Position numbers and translations under genes: made by a program
Notes under the pieces: model-generated
What the model was told of the DNA's origin: nothing
What the model saw: the letters and a program-made list of their open reading frames with translations, nothing else
Databases searched by the model: none
Shown here: piece after piece, positions 11,321 to 25,100 of the stretch
How the letters are laid out: every line of letters begins with the position of its first letter
Position numbering within the stretch: position 1 is the first letter of the stretch
NCBI GenBank assembly: GCA_013350335.1
Contig: CM023538.1
Location: 47,858,201 to 47,922,200 of the forward strand
Reading direction: 5' to 3'
DNA: 64,000 nt
Origin: Chimonanthus salicifolius
Taxonomy: Eukaryota; Streptophyta; Magnoliopsida; Laurales; Calycanthaceae

Positions 11321-14300
11321 CTGTAAGTGGATAAAAATCAGTAGAAATGCAAACCATGATCAATGAGAAATGGGATTAAAATGGTAAAATAAAGTGGATG
11401 TTCACTGCATCTCTAAAATCTCCCAACTAGTATGAAGTTTGAAGATGAAAGAACGATTACAAATTGAAATGTATCCCAACATCATCGGTTAAGGCAGTGC
11501 AAACCAGTACGTGGTCCTCATTGACTTGATTCTAGGACCTTACTCCTTTAATGGGTAGATTTCCCTCTTGCTCTATCATTAGAGTAAGCAAAGTGAACCC
11601 ATTGTCATTGTTGTCGTGCAAACCACCATTTAACCATGCCATGAGTTGTATTACCATAAAAAATGTCATTGTAGCAAATTTCTCATCATATAGTTATTTA
11701 GGAAAATCTTCACTAGAATATCTTAATATATACAATTAGCCAATTGGAAAGATGTGAAAGACTAATATATATTTCTTGAACTTAATATATACATAAAGTT
11801 ATCTTACAAGATGTATTGAATATTTAGGTACAATCGTAGAGATGGGTGGAGCATGATTTGGATGTAGTTGGTAGGGTTCTCTGTGTTAAGGGGAGTACCA
11901 ATTCAACTAAAATGGTCTCTGTAAGACAACATATAGTCTAGCAATGCTCTATAGAATAACTTCTTTTGGAAATGGCAACAAATTTTATCGATGAGACACA
12001 AGGAGTGCACCAAAAACTTAAACTTCATAGCTGAAATTGAGAAGAAAGCGGCAAAAATGCCAAATACAACAATAAATAAATAAATAAAACAAGGCTAAAT
12101 TACAAATGAAAAGCAAAGCAACAACAATTAACCAATGCCAATGCTCTCCTTCCAAGCTCGAAATAAATATAATTCAAGAGTTCCATCAAACTCTTTCAAA
12201 GTTAACATCCAAAATATATATATATACCAAAGGCTTGAGGGCCCACAGAAGAACATCCATAAGTGGGATGGAACTAATAGTGAACCAGGCAAAACCCAAC
12301 CCACACTGAAAGAAAAATACCGTTCCACACCTAAGGGGTTGACATCCTTAGTTGCATTTTAGCAAAAAGTGCAAACACTAACCATGACAAAGTGCCTTGT
12401 ACAAATGTTGTCACAAGCAAGAACTTTGCCAAGACCAGTGCCTAGCTACAGGGAATAACTCAGGATGGATCTTTAGAAAGACCAGATAGCTTGATTTACT
12501 AAAGAGATGGAAGAACCGTTTAATTATGAATATGCCCATCGAGGATGGTGCCCAATTGAAGATAAGGAGGCCCAAATGCACAAAATCGATGAAATTGCTC
12601 TCCAATTCTATAATGGAGCGAAGAGAGGGCCTCATGTGCATCATAATGGACCCACATACATCAGATTTGAAACACATTTGAACCAGCTACGAACTAGGAC
12701 CTGTTTGGCTCTGTTTTGTGCCTCAAAAGCCCATGATTTCAGTCCATTTGCTGCCAACACAGTGGACATCCGAATTCCACATCAGATGCGACATCAATGC
12801 TGACATGGACAACAACATGGTTAAGGAATCTCTCCAAATTTGAAGGATTTTGGCGCATACAGCGTCTGGGCCTGCTTGACCAAATTAGAAAGCCCAGATT
12901 TAGCAAGAAAACCTTGCTGCGCGTTAACCAGATTTCTGGGCCTGATATACAACGAAATTGGAGCAGCATTTAAATCCAACAGAATTTTGAATAATGGCTA
13001 GGAATGGCTGCTGAGTTTTAGCAGGGATCAGGATGGATGTGCAGACTAGATTTTGAATCAGATTGGGCCTGGATTTGGGAAGCTGTTTGCAAGGCAAGAA
13101 TCCAGATTTGGAGGCTGAGATTTGAAGCCTGTTTTCGCCCCAATATACAGCAGATTATATTTTATTTTTCTATTTTTAATGCAATTAGTGATATAATAAA
13201 TCCAACTGGCAACCAGCCATTGGATAGTCTTTAAGTTAGCAATAAGCCCATTTAGACAGGCCCTAGGCGTGCCAGGGCAATCACTTAGCAAGTTTTGATA
13301 TTTATATATTATTTTTCCTGGTCTTTTGTTGCTTGAAAGGCTATAAATTCAATCCTGGATCGAATGTTGTAAGCACATGTTGAAGTGAAGTTAATTTGAC
13401 TGTCGTTTTGTCGCTTGAAAGGCTAAATTCAAGCCTTGGTCAAATGTTGTAAGCACAAGATGCAGTGAAGTTAATTTGGTTTGAAGCTAAGGCTTTGTGG
13501 AGTCTCTCCAAGTAGGTGAGTTCTTTGGATTTCTTTTGAATTTTAATTTGTGTTTGTATTTAAATTAATTGTAATTCAAGTGTTGGTTAGTCTTTACATG
13601 GTGAATGTTGAATGTTCATGCCTTGCATCCATTTGCGGATTGAAATTGAATTCCAAAACCAAATTGGTTCTTAAGAAGGTTCTTCAATTTTCAATTCAAA
13701 TTAGTGACAGAATTGAATTCATTGATGCATTTCGTTTAAGAGTTACATTTAATTTGGATCTAATTAATTGCATTAAATCGTTGCGTTCGAATTCCCAATT
13801 CATGTTCATATTGAATTCTCAGAACACCTAATTTCATTGGTGAAATTGATCACCAATTTATTTTATTCTTTGAGCAGTAACCAAGATCATCAATTTATCC
13901 CGGTGAAATTAGAGTCATCTCTTTCTTTCTTGAGTAAAAGTGAGTGAGAGTTAGAATTTCGAGGTCTTTATCATTGAGATCTTTGATTCAAATTGTAGAA
14001 TTTGGATCTAAAACTTATCTTAAGTTGAGGGTTTAAAGAAGTGTCGGAAATTTCTAACATCTTCATTGGTTGGATTTATGAGATTTCTTACAGTTATAAC
14101 CTTGGCCGTCATCAATTTGATAATTTTTTTTTATAAAAGCAATCATAAATAGCAAAGTATCATCTGCAAACTGCAAATAAGAAATGATTGGCTCACCAGA
14201 ATCACCTCAAAACCTATTAATAGCTCCAATCTCCCTTGCCTTGATAGTCAACTACTAAATCCTTCAGCTACTGTTGTAAAAATGAAAGGCGATGGTGGAT

Positions 14301-17300
14301 CCCCTAAGACCATTTTTTTTCTAAGACCTTTATTAGCGAAGATTTGATCCATAATTGACTGTACACTAGAATTGAAAAAGTTGTTCCAATCAGACATGCC
14401 ATTATCCGCTTCATCTATCCCCAAACCCGTCCTACCAAACAAGTAGTCCACAAAGTACCAGTTCACATGATTGTAATCCTTTTCCATGCCCACCTTAAAC
14501 AACACTAATTCTCTCCTATCTAATTTTTCATATGAATAAACTCTTTTTCTATTAAAATTCCATCTAAAATTTGCCTCTCCTCCACAAACTCATCTTGAGT
14601 ATCTCCTATAACCACCTTCAGCACAACCATCAATCTACTTGCTAGGACTGCAGCCACCAACTTATACATGCTACCAACCAAGCTTCTTAAGCGAGTTCAT
14701 GCATTTCATAGCAATTACTTTGATTCTTGCATATTCACCAAGAATAATAAAAACAAAAAATTTGCTTGGACTGTTTTTTCAATCAGTTGCGAAACATGAT
14801 TAAAAATTGAATCAAACCTTGAAAGACTTGGAACGGCGAATGGATGGATCCAATGATAAAGCATATGAATATGCATTTTCAGCTGCATCGAATTCATTCA
14901 TAGCCAAGAAAGCATCCCCTTGGTGGATATAAGCCTGTGACAGAAAGTAAGTGTTTTCATTTTCATCATTTCGAAGGAAAAAAAAAAAGTAATTATTTTC
15001 TCTTGGCAGAATAACATCTAATCTTAGTGCAGAACAAGTAAATCAAAAGCATCTCATCTTAATTATCAAAGAGAAAAACAGTAAATAAGTAGATATCTCC
15101 ACAGAGCATATTGGTTCAAAATGACATCCCAATAAAAAATCTCATCATGTTAATACAAATTCCATTGAATGAGTAGTTTACACCATGAACCACCAAAACA
15201 ATGATCAAGAACTAATAAAGCTTGACAGAACATCTGTTAAATGAAGGATTTCGCAATAGGAAAAAAAGGTATTCATTGCATCGTGGAGTTCGTTGCATAT
15301 ACTATTCACAGTGCCTGACGTTTAGCCCAGCTCAAGTACGAAAAAAGTGTTAATTACATAGGATTAGGAAGCTTGAAAACAAGAAGCAGCAATTTAAGAT
15401 TAACACAAACTCAAGATTCAGTTAAATAATAACCCAACAGAAGTGAACATTGAAACTAGACTTATGTGGAACCTTTCGTCAATATGGTTGTCATATATTT
15501 GGACAATCTGAGAAAGGACAAAGGACACCAGTCATGGAGCTATTAAATTCATGGTTTATGAAGTAGATTAGATTCAAAAAGACCTGGTCCGCAAGTGATT
15601 AATGGTATTATTAATGGTGGCACCTTTGCTATTATTCATTCACAATGGTGCACTTGAAATCCTGCTTGACCAAGAAAGGATGGAAGAATAATATACTAAC
15701 CCTTTTCTTTTTTTCTTTTTTCTTTTTTTGCATTTTTTTAAGACCAAGGTAACTAGGTGCCTCACCTGACTAATAATCCTTGGGACATGTGTACCCCTTT
15801 TTTATTATTTAATGGCTAAAAGTAGAACAGGGGGAGAAAGTTTAGCGTGGATTAGTAGTCTGGATTGATATAGGCCCTTTTTAATTGTCTAAAACAAAGG
15901 ATGGATATTGTATCTAGAAACTGTATACTCTAAGAGAGAGAGAGAGACAATGGATGAAAATCAAGGAAGGAGAATGAGATCACCTGAACAGGATGGCGAT
16001 GTTGTGGGACCTGATACAGGATTATTGATCCGACTTATTCCACTCTGGAAAGTCAACTGTGTAGTTAAAATTCTACAGGCAATGGCAGGCAGAATCGGCA
16101 CAAGGGTGGGAGCTCAGCTAGCGACGACATTTGGTACGAGATTATTGGCTGGAAAAATCGATCTTTTAGAGAATTAGTGACCACCTCCATGGCTAATCTT
16201 TTGGATCTCACCACCAGGAATTGGTTGCAGGGCTTCTTCAAGCAGTTGGGCACTGTCAAGGATGTTTTTGTACCGAGGAAAAAGGATGCGAAAGGAAGAG
16301 TGTTTGGATTCGTCCGGATGGTGTCGAGCATCCAAGTAGAAATAGAAATATCATGGCCAATGGTCTTCCCCTTAATAGCAGACATCTACAAGTGAATACA
16401 ACTCACTTCGGGAGGGACAAGAGGATCGGCCATAAGACCTTGTCTATCTGGAAAAGAGTAGAGAAGATGTTAAAAGGAAAAGACAAAAGAGCAACTCAAC
16501 CCAAGAAGTACAACGAAAGTGCTACCTAAGCGAAACTAGGTTTCTATGGTTGGGGAATCCTCCAGGTAAGTGTCTTTTGGCCTCCTTTCTATCAGAGGAA
16601 GTGATGGTGAGGGCAAAAAAGAACTCTATGGTGCTCGACAAACTCCAAGTCCACGGAAGATGGCGCCCCAACCTCTTCTTGCACTCGAGGAGAACCTGGC
16701 TGCAATGCTTCGGCTTTCGTTCCAAGGATGGTCGGAGAGGATTTTTCAGGCCTTCGGAAGCGAGCTTGGAACTGTAGTCAAAATTGATGACAAAAACTTG
16801 ATAAAGAGATCTTGAGTCCGCTGGAGTTTATACATGAAAATCTTTCCAGCTATCAGAGAAGAGCCGTTGGTGGTTGAGCCATATGGCGAAACTGAAAAGC
16901 CTGTCAATCTCGCGGAATGAGCTGCAACGGCTGCCGAAGGCAAAAAGACCTCTCCTGGAGCGAATAGGATTAGGGCATTTGAAATTCAAACCAGATTGAA
17001 AGGGAGGATGAGATTCCTCTCTGCCCGAGTGAGGAAACTCTTAAGAGCCAGCATTAGGAGTTGGCTCAACGGTGACTCACCCAGAGTCGGGTATGGACCA
17101 GGAACGGATCCACTCTCTTGATGACTCAGTCATAATAGAACTGAACCACACCTCTCTGGGCCTAGTCTCAATGGGCTTGGACTTTCTGGGTTCAAGCCAA
17201 CTAGAACGAGTCTTGGATCTGCCAACTCGTAGACTGGACTTCACTCCTTTGGCCCTAAGAAGACAAGCCCAAAAACTCAACCAGCTGCCCTTCGGTTAAC

Positions 17301-20300
17301 CATTCAGAGCCTCGTCTGAGGCAAAAGCTCTCTCCTCTCAGTCTTTGTTCTACCAACCACAAGGAACACAGGGAAAGAGGCAATAATGATGGGGCAGACG
17401 ATTTTGGAAAACATGAGGAAGTTGTTCTCAGCATCTCAACTAAAAAAGGCATCGTCTCTTCTGCGCAATGCAAACAGCCACAATCTCTGAGACGTCCGCT
17501 AGGCAAAAGCTTCCGATTCTTAGCTAGATGGAGAAGAGAGCAGCTTCCGGGGTACTTACTTGGCCTTCAGACTATGTTATAGGTCCAGTTGAGGATCAAA
17601 TTTTAGAAGAGACAGATGACGACGATCCTGACATCATTCCAGTGGTTCAGAGCCTACAGAATCGAGGGTTCTCGAAGAGGTTAGTGAAGAAATACTACAT
17701 ATCAGGAAAGTTGTGGGTGTTCATTTTCTCAACGAGGATCGTGCGGAAGCAATACTACAGTGAGTGGAGGAAAGAGACAGGGCTTCGGCTTCTTCGTCTC
17801 GATCTTCTAGGAGACGTTTGGCCCTAGCTCTGCTCATAGGGAGAAGTAAATTTTCCAAAATTCACTACAGTCGAAGAAGGAGGTCGAATAAGGGGAATGG
17901 GAGTCAAATTGTCTCTCCCCATATTTCACAAATCCAGGAGGGGGAAACATATAAACTCCCTCTTGTAGATCATTATGGAGAAAGGCATTCTTCATCCAAT
18001 TGATAGAAGGGCCAGTCATGAGTGATAAGAATAGAAATCAATAATCGAACAGAGGTAATCTTAGCGATAGGAGAGAAGGTTTCCTGATAGTCAACCTCGT
18101 ATATTTTCGTAAAGCCTTTGGCAACCAAACGAGATTTATATCTGACAATGGACCCGTCTGAATGACGCTTCAAAGCAAAGGCACATTTGCACCCAACTGA
18201 AGTCTTTACTAGAGGGAGAGGAACCATCTCCCAGGTATTATTTTTCTCAAGGGCTGCTAATTCCTCTTCCATTGTGGTTTTCCAGGAGGGATCACGAAGG
18301 GCAATGTCAATCCTCTTTGGAATCTTAATGTTGTCCAGGGCTGCAAGAAAACTGTGATAGGAAGGAGAAACAGCATGATAAGACACAAAACGATCAATGA
18401 GATAATCGGTACAAGCACGCTTACCTTTTCGAAGCGCAATGGAAGGATCAAGGTTAGTGGTTGACTGATCTTGGCCATTGGCAGATAAGTGAGTAGGTTC
18501 AGCTACAATTGAAGGTGTGGGCCGTCTACAGTGATACACCGAAAGGGGCTTGGTAGGGCTAGAAGGACCAATATCTGTAGGGAAAAGAGGAAGAACAAAA
18601 GGAGGAAAAGGAGATAAATCTGAACAAAAGTAAAGGACTCCTTCAAAAAAGGTGACATGTCTTACCAGTGAAGGGATCAAGACACTTATGGCCTTTGTGG
18701 AAGGGAGAGTATCCTAAAAGACACATCCCATAGCCCATGGAGACAGTTTATCACCAGAAAACTGGTAAACGAAACACACCAAAAAACATGCAATGGAAGA
18801 ATAAGGGCAGGTTTGTGCAAAGAGATAAGGTCAAGAGGAGATTTGTTCTGTAACACTCAGGAAGGAATGAGGTTAATAAGGTAACAGGATGATAACACAG
18901 CTTCTAGCCGATATGACTTTGGGACATGCATGTTAAAAAAAAGTGAAAGGGCAACCTCAAGGAGGTGGCGATTTTTCTGTCCAGCTGCACCATTTTTTTA
19001 AGTGTAGAAGGATAAGAAAGTTGAGACTCTATACCATGGTCTTGCAGAAATTGGACAAATGAGTACGACAAATATTCTCCCCTATTATCACTATATAAAA
19101 TTTGGATTTTACAAGAAAATTGGGTTTGAACCCTATGGTAAAAGGTGCAAACGTGATAAAAAACTCTGACTTGTGTTTCATCATATATATTCATGTCATA
19201 CGAAAATAATAATCAATAAAGGTAACAAAATAATGAAAACAGATGAAGGAAACAGAAGGAGATTGCAAGGCATCAGAATGTATAAGAGAAAATAAGGTCG
19301 AAGTATGTTTGTAAAACCCTGACGCTTGATTAGCTTAATCTTTGTGTTTTGAACCATTAAGCCTTCTTTGTGAGCGGTTAATTATGTAGAATACTGTGTG
19401 AGCTTTCTGAGAAGCTCAAGTTTGAACCGATCTAAGCCCGTTAGCTCAGTAATCCGACTCGTTGAAGTTGGAGGGGCAAAATAGTCATTTATGTCTGTCT
19501 CATATGAAAAATAGTGAATAGTAACTTTAAAACTATCTCGGTGTGTAAAACCACTCTTCTAAGAGTATCAGACTTTGAAAGCCACATACGCATTATTTCG
19601 ACGTTTTAGATGCCCAACCTCCAACGTTAATTTCTGAAAATGTGAACAGTCGATTTCTTGTAAAGCATCGTTTTGCATCGGATCAATGGGCTTTTTACGT
19701 CAAACAAACCTCGTGATTTTACAAACCTAAGTATTTCGTATGTTCTGAACCCATTTGCAGTGTCAAATTTTGTCGACTGACTTTCCAGAATACCCAAAAT
19801 GAGTTCACTGTTGTTAAGATAATGTTTTGATTTAAATGATAAAGAAAAGAGGAAGAAAAGGGAAGCAAGCAACAACACCCATCCATCCATCTGTTTCCTC
19901 ATCCAACGGTTGAGGAGCATTTGGAATAACTATAAATAGAGGTGTTGGGATTAAAAATTTAAAACCATTCCATCGCTTTTTGCTCTCTGATTCCTTTTTC
20001 TGTTTCATTTCTTTCCTTCTTCTGCTATTCTTCAGTTTTGCAACTGCAGTAACGGTGCTTCTTTTGTGTTGATTTTTAGAAGACCTAGATGCGTTTTCTT
20101 TTCCATATCTTCTTCCCCATTTCTTGTTTACATCTTGGAGAAACTCTGGGCAAAATTTTAGAGAAAAATACCTGGTGGAAGTCTCAGAAAAAAATGCCAG
20201 AAGAAAATAATAAATAAATAAAAAAAATTGGCAAGCTACTCGATCGGTCGAACAACAACAGAGAATCTACAGTGCCAAAAGACACTACTCGACCGATCAA

Positions 20301-22074
20301 GGACACTCAACCAGTCGAACAGAGCCAACTGGTCGAACCTGTGACCGATATTTGTGGGATTTTTATGGAGTATTTTTTTTAGAATTTTTGGAAATTATTT
20401 TTTCAGTTAAAAAATTTAGTTTTTGAGGAAAATTCATGTTTTTGATAAGTCTTGTGTGTTTACTTGAATGTCTCTAACAGTGGCTAACACACTTTGAACC
20501 TAACTCCTAAACTTTGTTCGAAATGGGGGCCTTTTACTGCTTTTTACATACAATCACTTATCTCTTTCTTGCCGTTTCGACCAAATTCTCTCTCTTAGGA
20601 AACTTGCAGCACTCTGGTTTCCATAGATACTGTTAGTGCCCCAGCTTGCCGAGTCACTTGTTTATCAATTCCATAACTCAGGAAAAGCATTGCTGTGGAA
20701 GAATGAAGCCATGAACAAAACTCAAGAGTGGTGTGAAGATTAAATAAAGACCTCAAGCATTGGAAGATCAAGTGCATGATTCAAGCATCACCAAGTGTAT
20801 GACAAATACAAAGGTAAATTGGTCATAGATGACTTTAGAGTGAACCCAACACACCAAGGAAGACCTGAACTAGGCTTAGAGAACATAATGGTAAATCATA
20901 ATCTAGCCTTGTGAACCATTGACATCCCAACAGAACCAAGTGAACTTAAACATGGAAAACTAATGAACTGTCAGGACGACCTATCGTGTCCAGCGATCTA
21001 TCACCTTGGACAGGGACGACCCTTCGTGGTCTAACGATCCATCATCCGGATTGACAGGAGCTCTGGTTGGAAAAAGTCTATCAAATTGGTTCACTCTCAG
21101 GCCGCTACTTTCGTGAGGCGCCGACCCATCGTGAGTGACAGGGCAGCGACCTGTTGGCTGAGATTTTCAGAGTTCTAGATGGGAAACACACTTTAAAATT
21201 CAGTTGGCCTCAGGATGATACTATCGACATTTGGCGACCCATTGACACTTGGGCTCGACGACCTATCGTCTGTTGCGACCCATCGTGGGTGACCGTTATG
21301 GTATTGTTAGAGTGCATTTAATGTGCGACGGTCACATTGTTGGCTGGCATAACTTGAGGGCCATGACCCATCGTTAGGTCACGACCCATCGTCAATTATC
21401 TATTGGGACTGCATTAATTGCATAACGGTCACATTGCAACTGCACATTTTGAAGTCACGATCCATCGTAGTCCCACGAATGATAGCCAGTTTAGTTCGGA
21501 AAAATTCTGGATGCCTATTTAAACTCCGGATTTTGGAGAAATCATTCAGAACCTTTAACTTGGAAAATCCTAAAACATTCCCAGAAATCCCAACCTTTCT
21601 CTATGCACTAAATATTGGTGAATCATATGGAATCCAATCAAACCCTTGATTGAGATTAAGAGAGAGAAAAATAGATCTAGGATCAATTAGCAAATCTTAA
21701 ATCCTAGAACCCTACCAAGCTTGTGATTGAGCATACACTGAGGTACATCTTCGACATCGACGAATGTCAAGATGGAGAATCTTCAAGAAGCACAACATCT
21801 ACATTAAGAGAGCTTTCAAAAGGCAAGTGTTTCTTAGTGTTTGATTTAATTTAAACATCATCTTGTGAAGTGGATTAAAGAAAGCTACTTGAACCACTCT
21901 AAAAAATAGAGGGATAAGGAAGTAGACCAGGGTAGGTCGAACTTTTCAAAATCTTAGGTGATTGGGTGAAGTTCTCATTCAATTGTGTAGGTGGAATTCC
22001 TAATCTATTCGTGAAGGTGTAATTCCCCATAGTGTATTTAGAATAACCAAAAGTTGGGTGACCCCCCCCCCCCC

Positions 22075-22110
<36 letters not shown>

Positions 22111-25100
22111 GAGACAATCGGTTCTAGCACACCGGGAACTTTCAATTTGTATCAGAGCTTGTGTGTTCTTTATAAATGATTTAACCATCCGAATTGATCC
22201 GTGCTAGAACCATATCTATGGGCCAAAATCTATTCATCTCCGAATCATCATTCTTTGTTGGCTCAAAATATACTTCGTTGGAAACAAAAATGAAGAGCCT
22301 TATAAATTCAGTTGATGGAGCTGGTTGGAATTTGGTCAGAAGAGGGTAAACAAATTTTGTTGAAAAATTATCCACCCCTATGGAAGGCTATACCTCTTAC
22401 AATACAGAAGAATGTGATTCATTGAACTCCAACAAAATTGATAAAGGAATCACACTCTGAAACTATTTCAGAAAATGAGAATTAAAAAAGAGGTGAAGCT
22501 TTAAATATTTTTGTTGCCTCCATTGCTCATGACCAAGAGGAATCCTCCAGTGAAGAAGAGGATGATGACCTCCAAGAATCTTACAATGCCTTGTACTTAG
22601 AGAGTTTAAGATTGGCTAAGGATCTGCACAAGATGAAAACTGAGAATGTCAAACTCTCTAGCCAACTTCATAGTGAAAATGTTGAAAAAGATCTCTCATC
22701 AAATTTGAAAATTGCAAATGATGAAATCATGAATTTGAGAGAATCTTAGAAGTTGTTTCAAGAAACTTTGAAAACATATGAGAATGATATCTTGAAGCTA
22801 AAGGAAGTTGGAAAATGTCTTGGAGATGAAAATCTGAAGTTGGGATCAGATTTGTAATATCTTAAGAAATCTCAAGACATGGTTACCCAAGGTGAGCTAA
22901 ATCTGGAAAAATCTATTTCGGGTAAACCTCATGGTGGAAAATCTGGTGTTGGGTTATCAAAAGATCATCATTGGTGCATCATGAACCAAACTAGATTAGG
23001 TAAAGGCCAAACTACTCATTCTTCTATTATAAATTGTTTTTATTGTGGATTAACTGGGCACTTCAAGCAAGAGTGCAAATATAGAAGAAAGCAGGTTGCA
23101 AATCAGGTGGATAAGGTTCCTTCTCAAAATGCAAAGAAGAGAAAGAAGGAGATGATTGGAAGTTCACACCTTGCAAAGAAAAATAAAGTAAATTATTTTG
23201 AATGTGAATTTTCCTAAGAAACACAAAGCACATCACCACTTGCATAATCCCTACAATGGCAAATCTAAAAGGGATAAGTCAACAACTCCTCATACCATGG
23301 ATAGGAATATGATTGTGAGCTTCTTGTCTCAAGTCAATGAATTTGGGCCAAATGTTCAAAATGGAAGAATTAAAATGCCCAAATTCCACAGATTTGAGAG
23401 GAAAGGTCCGAATCAAAATTTCAAATGGATCCTTAAAGGATAGGACCTTACTCATGTCCTACATTGGTCTAAGAATTGTGCCTAATTGGAGTATCTCTAG
23501 ACCAAGTGTAGTTGAACTCAATCTTCATTCATGTGAGTTCAAATAGCCTTTGTGCTATGGCATGGAACATTGACTCAAACAAGCACATGATTGTATTTTT
23601 CCTGGCTATAGCATATGTCTTGCTTCAAGAGTCAAATAGTTGTAGACTTAAATTCCAAGTCCTACAAGTGGCAGCTTAGATGTGTTAAGGTTTTCCAATG
23701 TGGATTAACACATTTGACACATGTTTGGAATCCTATTGGTATCTTGCTTTCATTCCATGTGATAATTGGTTTATATATTTTCTGGATTGATCTTGTGCAA
23801 GATAATTGTATGGCATATCTTTTCATATAAGTAAATCATTATATGCCATGTGTTTTTAAATCAAGAGGGAGATTTCAAATGAAAAAGGATTTAAAAGGAA
23901 AATCTATTCTGTCATGGCGACACATCGCCAACGACGATGGATCGGGGAGGCGACCAATCGGTGAAGATGATGTATCGTCTGAGAACATAAGGTTCTAGTT
24001 AAAAAACCCTCTTCTGATTTTGTGCTTCATTCCATGTTTTTAAATTGGTTATATGTTTATTGTGGAATGATTGTTTATATGTGGGCTATGAAGCACGGAT
24101 ACTTCGAAACCCTTCTAATATCGGTGTCGGGTGCGTATCCGACACGGATACGGCTATGATACGCACCCAATTAATTAAATATTTTTCAAATACGGATACG
24201 CCACAGATACGCCCCGATACGTCACCGATACACGTAGGTGGGCGAGGATACGGCACGCGACACGGCGGGATACGCACGGACACGAAAAAGGAAAAGGAGG
24301 GAAGACGTGTATGGCTTCGGAAAGGAGGAAGAAACGAATACCTTTCTTCCTCTTCTTTCTTCTTCTTCCCTGTTTCTCTCTTCATTGTGCCGTCTCCGCC
24401 TCTTTCTCTCTTTCGTTTTGTCGCCGTTTCCGCCTCTTTCTCTCTTTCGTTATGTTGCTCACAATTAGGTCACTCTTTTTCATGAGTGACTTTCGTGCAG
24501 GCCTCTTTCATTCTTCTTTCGTTTTGTTGCTCACATGTAAGTCTCCCTTCTTTCGTGCGTGACCTCCTTTCCACGTGGAAGCAACTGACCCTTTAACTCG
24601 AAATCGGGACTTCCATGTGCAGTCTGTAAGAACCCTCCCCTTTTTTAACTCGAAACTGTGGCCAAGACAGTTTTAAGTTTTGAGTCTTTAGATAAGGACT
24701 TTTTCTTTTTTTTTTCTTTTTACGCTAGTTTTATATTTTTAATTTTTTATCATCATTTTTCAGCTTTAATTAAAATCATCTCTTTTATTTTTTAATCTTT
24801 TATATCTATTTTGAAAAATTAAAAAACTATTTTTTTTATTTTTAAATTATTTGATGAATGCTAATAAAAATTTATTTAAATACCTTTACTTTATTTGTTT
24901 GACAACATTGTTTTTTATCTCATAGTAGAATTTATGAATTTTTTGTAAATATCTCAATTTATTTTGTTGATATATATTAAATATTTTTTTTAATTTGGCG
25001 TATCCCGCCGCACTCGTATCCTAGTTTTTCAAAATTTGCCGTATTCCTGTATCGGATTCGTATCGTATCCGATACGCGCACCCGTATAGGTGCTTCTTAG

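Noticed and set aside
12507..13291. Coding exon(s) in intron 4
   Set aside because: Several short frames on both strands but no domain, splice pattern or continuity with the flanking exons.
24045..24562. Small gene inside the Mutator-like element
   Set aside because: Frames on both strands reflect CTTTCT-type repeats. No transposase or other domain is visible.
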